From UBA1479 sp038109305 (GTDB lineage: Bacteria; Pseudomonadota; Alphaproteobacteria; Rhodospirillales; Casp-alpha2): a DNA stretch of 64,000 bases. A model generated the notes under the pieces. That model was not told the origin of the DNA and did not search any database. It saw nothing but the letters and a program-made list of their open reading frames with translations. Made by a program: the position numbers and the translations under genes. Positions 52,437 to 62,070 of this stretch are shown in pieces. Location of the stretch: assembly GCA_038109305.1 (NCBI GenBank), contig JAYNIR010000012.1, forward strand, positions 27,698-91,697, in the 5' to 3' direction. Each line of letters begins with the position of its first letter. Within the stretch, counting starts at the first letter, position 1.

Positions 52437-53474
52437 TTATTCCGCCGCCGCCCGGCCCATGATGCTTTCGTACCGTCCGCAGTATTTATCCCATGCTTCG
52501 GGATTGATCAGGCGGGGCGGTATTTCCCCCCGGAAAATCGCCAGCCACTGTTCCGCCGCCATGCGCGCCATGTTGTTGCGGCTTTCGAACGTCACGCCGG
52601 CATTGTGTGGGGTGATCAGCACGTTTTCAAAGTCGACCAGCGGGTTGCCGCGCCCGGTCGGCTCGACAGCGTGCACGTCGAGCCCGGCGCCCTGAACACG
52701 CTTTTCGCGAAGCGCCGCCAACAAAGCACCCTCGTCATGGATGCCGCCCCGGGCCGTTGTGATGAAGTACGCTTTGGATTTCATCAATGAAAACGCCCGC
52801 GCGTCGACCATGCCGATGGTTTCAGAATTTTTCGGGCAGTTGACGGAAACAAAATCGGCCTCGCGGAACAAGGTTTCGAAATCCACTTTCTCTGCACCCC
52901 GTTCGGCGAAGTCCGCGTCCGCGATATACGGATCGCATGCGATCACCCGCATACCGAAAACTTTCGCGTATCCGGCGACCAGCCGCCCGATATTGCCGAG
53001 CCCGATGATGCCCATCACCTTGTCCGTTAGTTCGCTGCCGACGAAGGGACCGCGCTCGATCGCGTCATCCCGCCGGTGCGCCTTGTCCGACTGCGCCATC
53101 TGTTTGGACAGCGCCAACGCGAAGCCGATCACGTGCTGCGCGACGGAAACCGCGTTGCCGCCGGTGTTGTTGACGACAAGGATTCCTTTTTCCGTGCAGG
53201 CAGCGACGTCGATAATGTCGTATCCGGCGCCGGTCGACCCCATGGCCAGAACGTTGGGGCAGCGTTCGATAAAATCCCGTCCCGGAAACCATTGTGCCGG
53301 TGTTTCCATAGCCGGCTGGGCGTGATAGCCGTGCGCACCCTCAAGCGCCCGCCAGATTTCCCGCTCGTCCTGATCGAAGGAAAGCGACGTCAAATCCACG
53401 TCGGCGGCGGCATCAAACACTTCATAGGCGCTTGGCGCCATCAGGCGCTCGAAAAATACCAGGGATTTCCTCAT
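52437..53474 (-). CDS. D-isomer-specific 2-hydroxyacid dehydrogenase
   Basis: A 345-residue NAD-dependent dehydrogenase of the phosphoglycerate dehydrogenase/formate dehydrogenase superfamily. The NAD loop is MGIIGLGNIGRLVAGYA; the catalytic triad is Arg in ITTARGGIHDE (ARGG), Glu in DVHAVEPTG and His in LITPHNAGVT. AAGxDxxD is replaced by GAGLDVHAVEP as usual. ATG 53474 has AAGGA upstream. It diverges from the oxoprolinase gene with 89 nt between starts, so the two may share a control region. Substrate not determinable. Confidence 0.88.
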   Translation of the reverse strand: MRKSLVFFERLMAPSAYEVFDAAADVDLTSLSFDQDEREIWRALEGAHGYHAQPAMETPAQWFPGRDFIERCPNVLAMGSTGAGYDIIDVAACTEKGILVVNNTGGNAVSVAQHVIGFALALSKQMAQSDKAHRRDDAIERGPFVGSELTDKVMGIIGLGNIGRLVAGYAKVFGMRVIACDPYIADADFAERGAEKVDFETLFREADFVSVNCPKNSETIGMVDARAFSLMKSKAYFITTARGGIHDEGALLAALREKRVQGAGLDVHAVEPTGRGNPLVDFENVLITPHNAGVTFESRNNMARMAAEQWLAIFRGEIPPRLINPEAWDKYCGRYESIMGRAAAE

Positions 53475-53563
53475 CTTAAGTGTCCTTTTTTGGCGCGGGC
53501 CCTTGTCTTTTGGCGGATGACGTTGTTCTATCGCACGGGCAGGCGTTTTCAATAAGAATCATC

Positions 53564-56500
53564 ATGGCGGACGCGACAAATACCACCGGGGCTCCGGCTT
53601 CGGGATGGCAGATCTGGATCGACCGGGGCGGCACATTCACCGACCTGGTGGCCCGGGCGCCCGACGGTCGCATTGTGACCCATAAGCTTCTGTCGCAGAA
53701 CCCGGAACAGTACGAAGACGCGGCCCTTCGCGGCATCCGCGACATCGTCGGCGTGGGACCGGACGAGCCGATCCCGCCCGGGCTCGTCGGCGTCGTCAAA
53801 ATGGGCACGACCGTCGCCACCAACGCGTTGCTAGAACGCAAGGGCGACCGCACTGCGCTGGTCATCACCCGCGGTTTCGGCGATGCACTCCGCATCGGCT
53901 ATCAGGCCCGGCCCGACATCTTCGCCCGGCATATCGTGCTGCCGGAAATGCTCTATGAACAAGTCATCGAAGCCGATGAGCGCGTTGGGTCGTGGGGCGA
54001 AACACTGACCCCCCTGAATGAAGAAAAAGTCCGCGCCGATTTGCAGACCGCCTTTGACGACGGCATCCGCGCCGTCGCCATCGTGTTCATGCACGGATAC
54101 CGGTATCCTGATCACGAACGGCGCGTCGCGAAAATCGCCTGCGGCATCGGCTTCACGCAAATTTCAGCAAGCCACGACGTCAGCCCGCTGATGAAACTGG
54201 TGGCGCGCGGCGACACTACGGTGGTCGATGCTTATCTATCGCCGATCCTCCGCCGTTATGTCGGCCGCATCGCCGGCGATCTGATGGCCGACGGCAGCGA
54301 CACGCGCCTGCAGTTCATGCAGTCCAACGGCGGGCTGACCGATGCCCGGCTGTTCCAGGGCAAGGATTCGATTTTGTCCGGTCCGGCGGGCGGCGTCGTC
54401 GGGATGGTCGAAACGGCGCGCATGGCGGGCTTCGGCAAGGTTATCGGATTCGACATGGGCGGCACGTCGACCGATGTCTCGCACTATGACGGGGAATACG
54501 AACGCGCATTCGAAACCCAGATTGCGGGCGTGCGTATGTGCGCACCGATGATGAGCATCCACACGGTTGCCGCAGGCGGTGGATCAGTCCTCAGATTCGA
54601 CGGAGCGCGCTACCGCGTCGGCCCGGAAAGCGCCGGCGCCGATCCGGGCCCGGCGTGTTATCGCCGGGGCGGACCGCTTTGCGTCACCGATTGCAACGTC
54701 ATGCTGGGCAAAATTCAGCCCAGATTCTTCCCCAACGTATTTGGCCGATACGCCAATGAACCGCTCGATCCAAAAGCGGTCAAAGATGGCTTCCGCGCCA
54801 TGGCCGAGGAAATCCGCCAGGCCACGGGCGACACCCGCACGCCGCAAGAAGTCGCTGAGGGGTTCCTGACCATCGCCGTCGAAAACATGGCCAATGCGAT
54901 CAAGAAAATTTCCGTGCAGCGCGGCCATGACGTAACCAAGTACGTGCTCAACTGTTTCGGGGGCGCCGCCGGGCAGCACGCGTGCCTTGTCGCCGACGCG
55001 CTCGGCATGGAAACGGCGTTCATCCATCCACTGGCGGGTGTGCTGTCGGCCTACGGCATGGGTTTGGCAGATGTGCGGGCAATCCGCGAAAAGGCGGTCG
55101 GGGCGCCGCTCGCCGCGGGATTAACCGCGCCACTTCTGGATATGATCGAGGATTTGGAAAAGCAGGCGACGAACGAAGTCCTGGCACAGGGCATTCACAA
55201 GGACAACGTTGAAACGTTCCGCCGCGTCCATCTTCGTTACAAAGGGACCGACACGGCGCTGATCGTGCCGTTCGGCGACCGACACAAAATGCTGGTGGAA
55301 TTCGAAAGCCAGCACCGACAGCGCTACGGTTTTACCGCGCCCGGCCGGGGCCACGTGGTCGAAGCCGTATCGGTCGAGGCCGTCGGCCGCACCAGCACCG
55401 CCGACGACCCGGACATCGACGACATTCCAGGCGTCGCGGCGCTGCGCCCCATGCAGGTCGTGCCGATGGTGTCCGGCGGTAAGACATACTACACGCCGGT
55501 TTATAAATGCGAGGCGCTGTTGCCCGATGACCGCATCGAAGGCCCCGCCATCCTGGTCGAACACACATCGACCATCGTGGTCGAACCTGGCTGGACCGCC
55601 GATTTCACCCGCAAGGGCCATCTGATCCTAACCCGGACGACGCCCCGTCCGGCGGCCTACGCCGTTGGCACCGACGCCGACCCGGTTATGCTTGAGGTCT
55701 TCAACAACCTCTTCATGTCCATCGCCGAACAGATGGGCACGACGCTAGCCAACACGAGCTATTCCGTGAACATCAAGGAACGTCTGGATTTTTCCTGCGC
55801 CGTGTTCGACCGCCAGGGCGACCTGATCGCCAACGCGCCGCACATTCCGGTGCATCTGGGCTCCATGGGCGAAAGCATCCGCGCCGTGATCGACGGCAAC
55901 CAAGGCACGATGATGCCCGGCAACGTTTATGCCCTGAACGCACCCTATAACGGCGGTACGCATTTGCCGGACGTCACCGTTATCACGCCGGTATTCGACG
56001 ATGCAGGCGCGGAAATTCTGTTCTACGTCGGGTCTCGCGGTCATCATGCCGACATCGGCGGTATCACGCCCGGATCTATGCCGCCCGATTCCACGACCGT
56101 CGAGGAAGAAGGCGTGCTGATCGACAACTTCCTACTGGTCGATCAAGGCGACCTGCGCGAACAGGCGCTTCGCACGCTGTTGACCGAAGGCCCCTACCCG
56201 GTTCGCAATTTCGATCAGAACCTGGCCGATCTGGCGGCGCAGATCGCCGCCAATGAAAAGGGCGCCCAGGAACTTCGCAAAATGGTCGACCAGTTCGGGC
56301 TGGAATCGGTCTGGGCCTATATGGACCATGTCCAAGACAACGCGGAAGAAACCGTCCGCCGAGTGCTGGACGTTCTGACCGACGGCGACTTCCGCGCGGA
56401 AATGGACAACGGCGCCGTGATCGACGCGAAAATCCGCGTCGATAAGAAAGCCCGCCGGGCGACGTTGGATTTTTCCGGCTCGTCCGATCAGCTTTCCAGC

Positions 56501-57229
56501 AACTTCAACGCACCGTCGGCCGTCTGCCGCGCGGCGGTGCTTTACGTCTTCCGAACCCTCATCGACGACGACATCCCACTGAACGCCGGGTGCCTAAAAC
56601 CGCTGGAACTGGTCATTCCCAGGGGCTCTATGCTGTCGCCAGAATACCCCGCCGCCGTGGTCGCCGGGAATGTCGAAACCTCGATGATCATGGCCGATGC
56701 GCTATACGGCGCCATGGGTGTGCTCGCGTCCGGCCAGGGCACGTGCAACAATTTCACCTTCGGCAACGACAAGCATCAGTACTACGAAACCATCTGCGGT
56801 GGGTCGGGCGCGGGACCGGATTTCGATGGCACCGACGCCGTCCACACACACATGACCAACACGCGGCTGACCGACCCAGAAGTTTTGGAATGGCGGTTTC
56901 CGGTATTGCTTGAGAAATTTTCCATCCGCCGGGGATCGGGCGGCGATGGCGCGCACCGCGGCGGCGACGGCGTCATCCGGAGGTTCAAGTTTCTTGAGGA
57001 CATGACGGCGGCAATCCTGTCCGGCCACCGTAAAGTGCCTCCCCACGGCATCGGTGGCGGCGGCGCTGGCCAGACGGGCCGCAATTACATCATCCGTGCG
57101 CACAGCGGCGTGGAGGAACAGCTGACCGGCACGGACCGCCGCGATTTGAAGGCCGGAGACATCTTCGTGATCGAAACGCCGGGCGGCGGCGGTTTCGGCG
57201 CCGCTCAGGGCGGCTTGCGCGGTATTTAA
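53564..57229 (+). CDS. Fused hydantoinase/5-oxoprolinase (HyuA-HyuB)
   Basis: A 1221-residue single chain in the style of ATP-dependent 5-oxoprolinase, which opens 5-oxo-L-proline to glutamate. The HyuA half (1-690) starts WIDRGGTFTDLVARAPDGRI and has VVKMGTTVATNALLERKGDR, GPAGGVVGMVETARMAGFGK and VIGFDMGGTSTDVSHYDGEY, the sugar-kinase-like ATP loops. The HyuB half (about 715-1221) has MFNNLFMSIAEQMGTTLANT-like text, then SVNIKERLDFSCAVFD, APHIPVHLGSMGESI and YVGSRGHHADIGGITPGSMP. The C-terminus with TPGGGGFG is complete. Bacteria often split the halves; here they are fused. The ATG has only a weak AAGAA site. Confidence 0.9.
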   Translation: MADATNTTGAPASGWQIWIDRGGTFTDLVARAPDGRIVTHKLLSQNPEQYEDAALRGIRDIVGVGPDEPIPPGLVGVVKMGTTVATNALLERKGDRTALVITRGFGDALRIGYQARPDIFARHIVLPEMLYEQVIEADERVGSWGETLTPLNEEKVRADLQTAFDDGIRAVAIVFMHGYRYPDHERRVAKIACGIGFTQISASHDVSPLMKLVARGDTTVVDAYLSPILRRYVGRIAGDLMADGSDTRLQFMQSNGGLTDARLFQGKDSILSGPAGGVVGMVETARMAGFGKVIGFDMGGTSTDVSHYDGEYERAFETQIAGVRMCAPMMSIHTVAAGGGSVLRFDGARYRVGPESAGADPGPACYRRGGPLCVTDCNVMLGKIQPRFFPNVFGRYANEPLDPKAVKDGFRAMAEEIRQATGDTRTPQEVAEGFLTIAVENMANAIKKISVQRGHDVTKYVLNCFGGAAGQHACLVADALGMETAFIHPLAGVLSAYGMGLADVRAIREKAVGAPLAAGLTAPLLDMIEDLEKQATNEVLAQGIHKDNVETFRRVHLRYKGTDTALIVPFGDRHKMLVEFESQHRQRYGFTAPGRGHVVEAVSVEAVGRTSTADDPDIDDIPGVAALRPMQVVPMVSGGKTYYTPVYKCEALLPDDRIEGPAILVEHTSTIVVEPGWTADFTRKGHLILTRTTPRPAAYAVGTDADPVMLEVFNNLFMSIAEQMGTTLANTSYSVNIKERLDFSCAVFDRQGDLIANAPHIPVHLGSMGESIRAVIDGNQGTMMPGNVYALNAPYNGGTHLPDVTVITPVFDDAGAEILFYVGSRGHHADIGGITPGSMPPDSTTVEEEGVLIDNFLLVDQGDLREQALRTLLTEGPYPVRNFDQNLADLAAQIAANEKGAQELRKMVDQFGLESVWAYMDHVQDNAEETVRRVLDVLTDGDFRAEMDNGAVIDAKIRVDKKARRATLDFSGSSDQLSSNFNAPSAVCRAAVLYVFRTLIDDDIPLNAGCLKPLELVIPRGSMLSPEYPAAVVAGNVETSMIMADALYGAMGVLASGQGTCNNFTFGNDKHQYYETICGGSGAGPDFDGTDAVHTHMTNTRLTDPEVLEWRFPVLLEKFSIRRGSGGDGAHRGGDGVIRRFKFLEDMTAAILSGHRKVPPHGIGGGGAGQTGRNYIIRAHSGVEEQLTGTDRRDLKAGDIFVIETPGGGGFGAAQGGLRGI

Positions 57230-57277
57230 CCGGCGGTTAACCAAACTTTCTTATATGATTGCTTAGGATTCGCGAAT

Positions 57278-58663
57278 TTGACCGAACCTGTCAGCGGGCT
57301 TAGACTCCGGGCTCTCGATCTTGACGGTCCCGGCAACGTTTCATGGATGGAGGCGATTATCGGCGTAAAACGGCTGACGGCAGGTTTGGTGTCCTGCGGG
57401 ATGATTGCCCCGGCGGCGGTTTCGGCCGCGCCGCTTGAGGTCGAACTGGGCCGCCTGCTGACCAACCATCCGAACATCCGCGCCGCCTACAACGCCCTGG
57501 ACAGCTCAGTCAAAGGCATCAATTTGGCCAAGGCAGCCCGCCTGCCCACGTTGAGCGTGTCCGGCGACGCGTCGCGCGAAATCATCGACAGCCCCAGTTC
57601 TTGCGCTGACCAGGGGCAGTTGGTCGACAACAAAAAGACCGCGACCTTTACCCTGACCCAGAAATTGTTCGACGGGCATGCGACGCAAAGTGCCATCCGT
57701 ATCGCCGGACTGACCCGCGACCTTTCGGCAATCAGCCTTTAAGGGACGCGGCAGAGTACCCTATTCCAGGGCATTCAGACTTACACCACCGTGCTTCGAC
57801 AAATGCGCCTTCTCGGCATCACCATTGAAAGCAAAGCCCATATTCAGCGCCAGTTGAACCTGGAAGACGAGCGCGTGCGCCGCGGCTCGGGCATCGCGGT
57901 CGACGTTCTGCAGGCGAAATCGCGCCAGCAGGTCGTGAAAGAACGCCCTGTCGGATTTGAAGGCCAGTTGGCCGACGCTCGCTCTTGCTATCAGCAAGTT
58001 TACGGATTCCCGCCCAATTCGGATGATATGTACGACCCCCGCCCGCCGATCAACTCAGTCCCGAGCGAGCTCGACCGCGCGATCGCCATTGCCTTGGTCG
58101 AAAACCCCGCGGTCCGCGAAGCCGGCACCAATATCGACGTCGGCAAGTCCCGCGAGGTCGAAGCCAAGGCGGGCCTTTACCCGACGCTAGACCTGGAAGG
58201 CGAATTCGGATTCGAACAAGATAATACCGGCGTCAAAGGCACGCGCCGTGATTACACATTGGGCCTTGTCGCCAACTGGGACCTCTTTAATGGATTTGAA
58301 ACGCGGGCCCGCTCGCTCCGCGCCGCCTATGACACGGCGGCCGGCCGCAACCGGCTGCAGGTTGCGGCCCGGCAGGTGGAAGAACAGGTTCGGCTTGCCT
58401 GGCAGGCGCTGCAGACCGCCCGCGAACGGGTGATCCTGCTGGAAAACGCTGTGAACATCGCTTTCGAAGTCGCGCAAAGCCGCCGTAAGCTGCGCGCCGC
58501 CGGTAAGGAAACCGTGATCAACGTGCAGGATGTGGAGAACGAGGTGAACAACGCCCAGATCAACTTCACCACCGCGCCATATGACGAAAAGATCGCATTC
58601 TACCAACTTCTGCTGGCGCTGGGCCGCATTGACGCGCTAAGCCTCAATCTGGTCATTCAATAA
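57278..58663 (+). pseudogene. TolC-family outer-membrane efflux protein, in-frame stop
   Basis: The frame encodes about 460 residues of an outer-membrane factor for type I secretion or RND efflux: a signal-like segment (LTAGLVSCGMIAPAAVSAAP), the first TolC repeat (EVELGRLLTNHPNIRAAYNA) and, after the break, the second (RAIAIALVENPAVREAGTNI, GLVANWDLFNGFETRARS, ARQVEEQVRLAWQALQTARE). A TAA at 57740-57742 interrupts the frame after LSAISL; the next codons GTRQSTLFQGIQTYTTVLRQ continue the homology without frame change, so one base change (probably GAA to TAA) is the only lesion. The start is TTG 57278 behind AGGA or ATG 57347. No inner-membrane partner lies nearby. Confidence 0.8.
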
Positions 58664-58685
58664 ACCAGACTGAGAAAGGGCACCC

Positions 58686-59678
58686 ATGGACGGCCTAGAA
58701 TTTTCCCCGGACAAACTGGTTACCCTCGCCCAGATCGAGGACGCCCGCCGCCACTTACCCCGCGCCATCCGCCATACGCCGGTCGTGCCGCTGGCCCGCG
58801 ACAGCGCCGAAGTCGGCCACGAAAAACTGTTTCTGAAATGCGAAAACCTGCAGGTCACCGGCGCCTTTAAAATCCGCGCCGTGTTCAATCTGATGCGCCA
58901 TCTGACGCCGGAAGATCGGGCCAAGGGCGTGGTGCTGGCGTCTTCCGGCAACTTCGCACAGGGCTTTGCCTACGCCGGGCGGGTCATGGGCGCGCCGATC
59001 ACCGTCGTCATGCTGGACGCGACTAGCCCCTATAAAATCCGCGGCACGGAAGGCTACGGCGCCGAGGTCTGCCTGTGCGGCGACGACGCGCTGGCCCGCC
59101 AGCCGACGGTCGAGCAGCTTGCGCGTGAGCGCGGCATGACCGCCGTCGACACTTGGGAAGACCCGCCCATCATCGCCGGTCACGGCACCATCGGCTGGGA
59201 AATCATGCAGGACTGCCCCGATGCGGAACAGGTCCTGGTGCCGATATCATCGGGCGGCGTTGCCGGCGGCATCGCGGCGGCGGCAAAGCTTCTGAACCCG
59301 AAGGTCCGGGTTGTCGGTGTGCAGCCCGAGGGCGCCAATGCCGCCTATGTCTCCTGCCAAAAGGGCCAACCGACCGCCATCGATCATTGGGACAGCATTG
59401 CTGACGGGCTGAGTGCGCGGCGGCCCGGCGAATATCCGTTCATGCATCTGCAGGAATTTTTAGACGATATCGTCTTGGTCAGCGAAACCGACATCGCCAA
59501 CTCGTTCAAAACGATTCTTTATCGCACCAAGATGTTGGGCGAACCGGCGGGCGTCACTGCCGCCGCCGGGTTCCTATCGGGCAAGGTGGATACAAATCTC
59601 AAGACCGTCGCGGCCTTGACCGGCGGCAACCTGACGGAAGCGACCGTCGCAAAGCTCATGGAAATGGCTGACGACTGA
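58686..59678 (+). CDS. Threonine dehydratase-like PLP enzyme
   Basis: A 330-residue fold-type II PLP enzyme near threonine/serine dehydratases and serine racemases. The Schiff-base Lys is K62 in VTGAFKIRAVFNL; most dehydratases read TGSFKxRGA, so Ser to Ala before Phe and Gly to Ala after Arg are departures. SSGNFAQGFAYAGRVMGAPI is the substrate-binding loop with Asn, and the phosphate loop reads VPISSGGVAGGIAAAAKLL where GGGGL is usual. The C-terminal regulatory ACT domain is absent. It may act on a different beta-hydroxy amino acid. A good site (AAAGGG) precedes the ATG. Confidence 0.85.
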   Translation: MDGLEFSPDKLVTLAQIEDARRHLPRAIRHTPVVPLARDSAEVGHEKLFLKCENLQVTGAFKIRAVFNLMRHLTPEDRAKGVVLASSGNFAQGFAYAGRVMGAPITVVMLDATSPYKIRGTEGYGAEVCLCGDDALARQPTVEQLARERGMTAVDTWEDPPIIAGHGTIGWEIMQDCPDAEQVLVPISSGGVAGGIAAAAKLLNPKVRVVGVQPEGANAAYVSCQKGQPTAIDHWDSIADGLSARRPGEYPFMHLQEFLDDIVLVSETDIANSFKTILYRTKMLGEPAGVTAAAGFLSGKVDTNLKTVAALTGGNLTEATVAKLMEMADD

Positions 59679-59726
59679 CCCCGTCCCGGCGAGACGGTGC
59701 ATTCGGGCCTCGGGAACGCCGGCGCT

Positions 59727-60017
59727 TTAAGTCTTCGTCTTGTTTTCGCCGTCGGCAGGCTTATCGTGCGGCTTACCGTCATCGCCGCGGGGCGGCTTAT
59801 GGCGGATGATGATATCGCCGTTCGGCATCACCTCAGGCATTTCGTATTGCGGGATCGTCTGGATAAAAAGCTCGAATGCGCGAAGAATGGTTCTCGTACC
59901 TTCTTCTAAAAGCTGTTCCGGATCTTTCTTGTCCGACTGCGCCTGAGCCGCTGGTGCGGCCAAGATCGCCACCGCAACCATGGCGGCGGTAAACGGCAAT
60001 TTCACTGGTTTTACCAT
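59727..60017 (-). CDS. Small secreted protein of unknown function
   Basis: A 96-residue protein with a signal peptide (MVKPVKLPFTAAMVAVAILA...AQA, cleavage near residue 26). The mature part has one conserved-looking helix, LEEGTRTILRAFELFIQTIP, then PEVMPNGDIIIRHKPPRGDD and a hydrophilic Lys/Asp/Pro tail. I recognise this 'ILRAFELFIQTIPQYEMPEV' form as an alphaproteobacterial orphan type without known role. ATG 60017 has GGAG in front; a longer start would overlap the Fnr pseudogene. It follows that pseudogene by 71 nt on the same strand. Confidence 0.65.
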   Translation of the reverse strand: MVKPVKLPFTAAMVAVAILAAPAAQAQSDKKDPEQLLEEGTRTILRAFELFIQTIPQYEMPEVMPNGDIIIRHKPPRGDDGKPHDKPADGENKTKT

Positions 60018-60088
60018 GTCGGCTCCGTCGAATTCGTCCACTCGGATAAATGTGGGCAGGCGGCGCACCGGGCGCAAGGTGCCGATGG

Positions 60089-60842
60089 TCACATTTCGCC
60101 GCCGGCGACGTCTTCCAAACGGTCACTGTTTGGTACGGTGACGTCGGCGTTTCCGCCGGATTCGATGACGCCCGCCTTGCGCAGCTTGGTAAAACTGCGG
60201 CTGACCGTTTCGACCGTCACCCCCAGATAGTCCGCGATATCGGCGCGCTTCATCTGCAAGGTGAAGGGGCCGTCGCCGTCGGCGCACTCGGGCGTCTTAT
60301 ACATAAGCATCAGCAGGAATCCAGCGACCCATTCTTTTGCCGTCAGGCGGCCGAGCGCCAGCATCTGCGACTGCCCCCGGTCATGCTCACCCTGGAATTT
60401 AACGATCACCCGCGCCGCCAGTTCGGGATACTTGGTGATCATTTCCATCATCCGCGTGCGCGTAAACGAACAAACGGTAACATCGCCCAGCACTTCGGCG
60501 GTCACCAGATAGCTGGCGCCCTCGGGTATGCCGATCAAATCGACGGGTAAAATAAAATCCGGTGACCTAGCAACGCCCGTCGGCCAGCAGTTTGTATTCT
60601 TTGAGGGTCCCGGACGGTAGCGTAAAGACGTCATCCGCGTCGTCGCCTTGGTTGAACAACGCCTGGCTGGCTTTGACCGTGCGCCGCGTCAGATGGGTCG
60701 TGAAATCGTTGAGGTGTTTGGTGTCCAACCCGGCGCACACTGACATATGCCGCGCCATGCAATCAACGCAGCTGTCCGGCAACACTTCCGTGTCGCGCTG
60801 TTTTCCGCAGGATCCGACGATCTTAGACGCGCCTTGCAGCAT
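60089..60842 (-). pseudogene. Fnr/Anr-type oxygen-responsive regulator, inactivated
   Basis: The first frame from ATG 60842 has the FNR-like cysteine set C25-x2-C28-x7-C36 (DSCVDCMARHMSVC) expected to hold an iron-sulfur cluster, then the cAMP-fold start ending KEYKLLADGRC and TAG at 60569-60567 (normally CAG, Gln). A few codons on, an extra base in the T runs (60549-60557) shifts the frame; the rest, from VDLIGIPEGASYLVTAEVL through QSQMLALGRLTAKEWVAGFL to the HTH IADYLGVTVETVSRSFTKLR, is in another frame. The recognition helix E..SR pattern fits TTGAT boxes. Two independent lesions make loss of function likely unless the sequence is wrong. Confidence 0.85.
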
Positions 60843-61009
60843 GGTACGGCCAACCCCTTATACGGCAACACCATTGTTGCTCCTTAATTTATGCCGGGAA
60901 GATGCGGCGGGCAATCTACGCAATTGGGAATGTAGAATTCGCCGGCGCCCGCCGCGGCCTGGCCCCGGCACGGCGTGCGGCGGGATCGGCGCTGGATCGA
61001 AACGCACGG

Positions 61010-62017
61010 CTACTCGGCGGCCTGGACGATGACGCCCGCCCGCTGCGTGACCATGACCTTGTTCAACAGCTTCACGCAAGAGTAGACGGCGAAGGTATGC
61101 GGGCAGTCGGTGCCGGTGATTTTGGCCAGCTCCAGCACCGCGCCGATCAGCGCCTCGGTCTCCAACGATCGGCCGGCTTCCACATCCTGCAGCATGGAGG
61201 TCTTGTGCGCGCCGACGCTTTCGGCACCCGCAATCCGCTTTTCGATGGTGTGACGAAAGGTAATGCCCAGCTTTTCGGCGACGGTCTGCGCTTCTTCCAT
61301 CATCTTTTCCGCCAATTTCCGCGTGTCGGGGAACTGGCAGATGTCGACCAGCGTCGCATGGGTCAGCGCGCTGATCGGGTTGAATGACAGGTTGCCCCAC
61401 GCCTTGAGCCAGATTTCCGAACGGATATCGTCAAGGATGCGCGAGCGGAACCCGGCCCCCTCCAACAGTTCTTTCAGCTTGATCACCCGTTCGCTTTCCG
61501 ATCCGTCCAGTTCACCGATGGGGTAGCGGTCGCCCTCGACATGCTTGATGACACCCGGTTCCGTCACGCCGGCGGCGGGGTAAACCACGCAGCCGATGAT
61601 ACGGTCGGCGTCGATGTGCTTGGTCAGCACGCCGTCCGGATCCAGGCTTTCAAGCTGCTTGCCGTCATGCGGGCCGCCGTGGTTGAGAAAATACCACCAC
61701 GGGATGCCATTCTGCACCGTCAGGATCATAGTGTCCGGGCCCATCATGGGTCCAAGCTGCTTCGCGACCATTTCCAGGTAGTGCGCCTTGAGCCCAAGGA
61801 TCACTAGGTCCTGCTCACCGGCCTCGGCGCAGGTTTCCACGGCCTTGACCTTGGCGATGTGCTCCGAGCCGTCCTCCCAGATCAGCTTCAGCCCGTTCTT
61901 TCGGATGGCCTCCAGGTGCGGACCCATATCGACCACGGTCACGTCATTACCAGCAAGCGCCAGTTTGGCTCCCATCAATCCGCCGATCGCGCCGGCGCCA
62001 ACAATACAAACTCGCAT
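61010..62017 (-). CDS. 2-dehydropantoate 2-reductase family protein (PanE/ApbA-like)
   Basis: A 335-residue NADPH-dependent reductase. The Rossmann motif is CIVGAGAIGGLMGAKLALAG (GAGAIG at 7-12). The catalytic Lys is in EIWLKAWGNLSFNPISALTH, with the following Asn and Ser, and the C-terminal helices include AHKTSMLQDVEAGRSLETEA, a strong PanE match. True ketopantoate reductases are near 300 residues; the additional loop around WWYFLNHGGPHDGKQLESLD suggests a paralogue acting on another 2-keto acid. It follows the FAH gene by 53 nt on the same strand, supporting a catabolic pair. Confidence 0.85.
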   Translation of the reverse strand: MRVCIVGAGAIGGLMGAKLALAGNDVTVVDMGPHLEAIRKNGLKLIWEDGSEHIAKVKAVETCAEAGEQDLVILGLKAHYLEMVAKQLGPMMGPDTMILTVQNGIPWWYFLNHGGPHDGKQLESLDPDGVLTKHIDADRIIGCVVYPAAGVTEPGVIKHVEGDRYPIGELDGSESERVIKLKELLEGAGFRSRILDDIRSEIWLKAWGNLSFNPISALTHATLVDICQFPDTRKLAEKMMEEAQTVAEKLGITFRHTIEKRIAGAESVGAHKTSMLQDVEAGRSLETEALIGAVLELAKITGTDCPHTFAVYSCVKLLNKVMVTQRAGVIVQAAE

Positions 62018-62070
62018 GTTCTTCTCCCTACTTGCCGCCGGCGCCCCGTTGGGGGCTGCCGGTGATCTTC

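Noticed and set aside
60549..60569. Programmed ribosomal frameshift in the Fnr gene
   Set aside because: The frame also has a TAG before the shift, and no slippery site plus downstream structure typical of recoding is seen.
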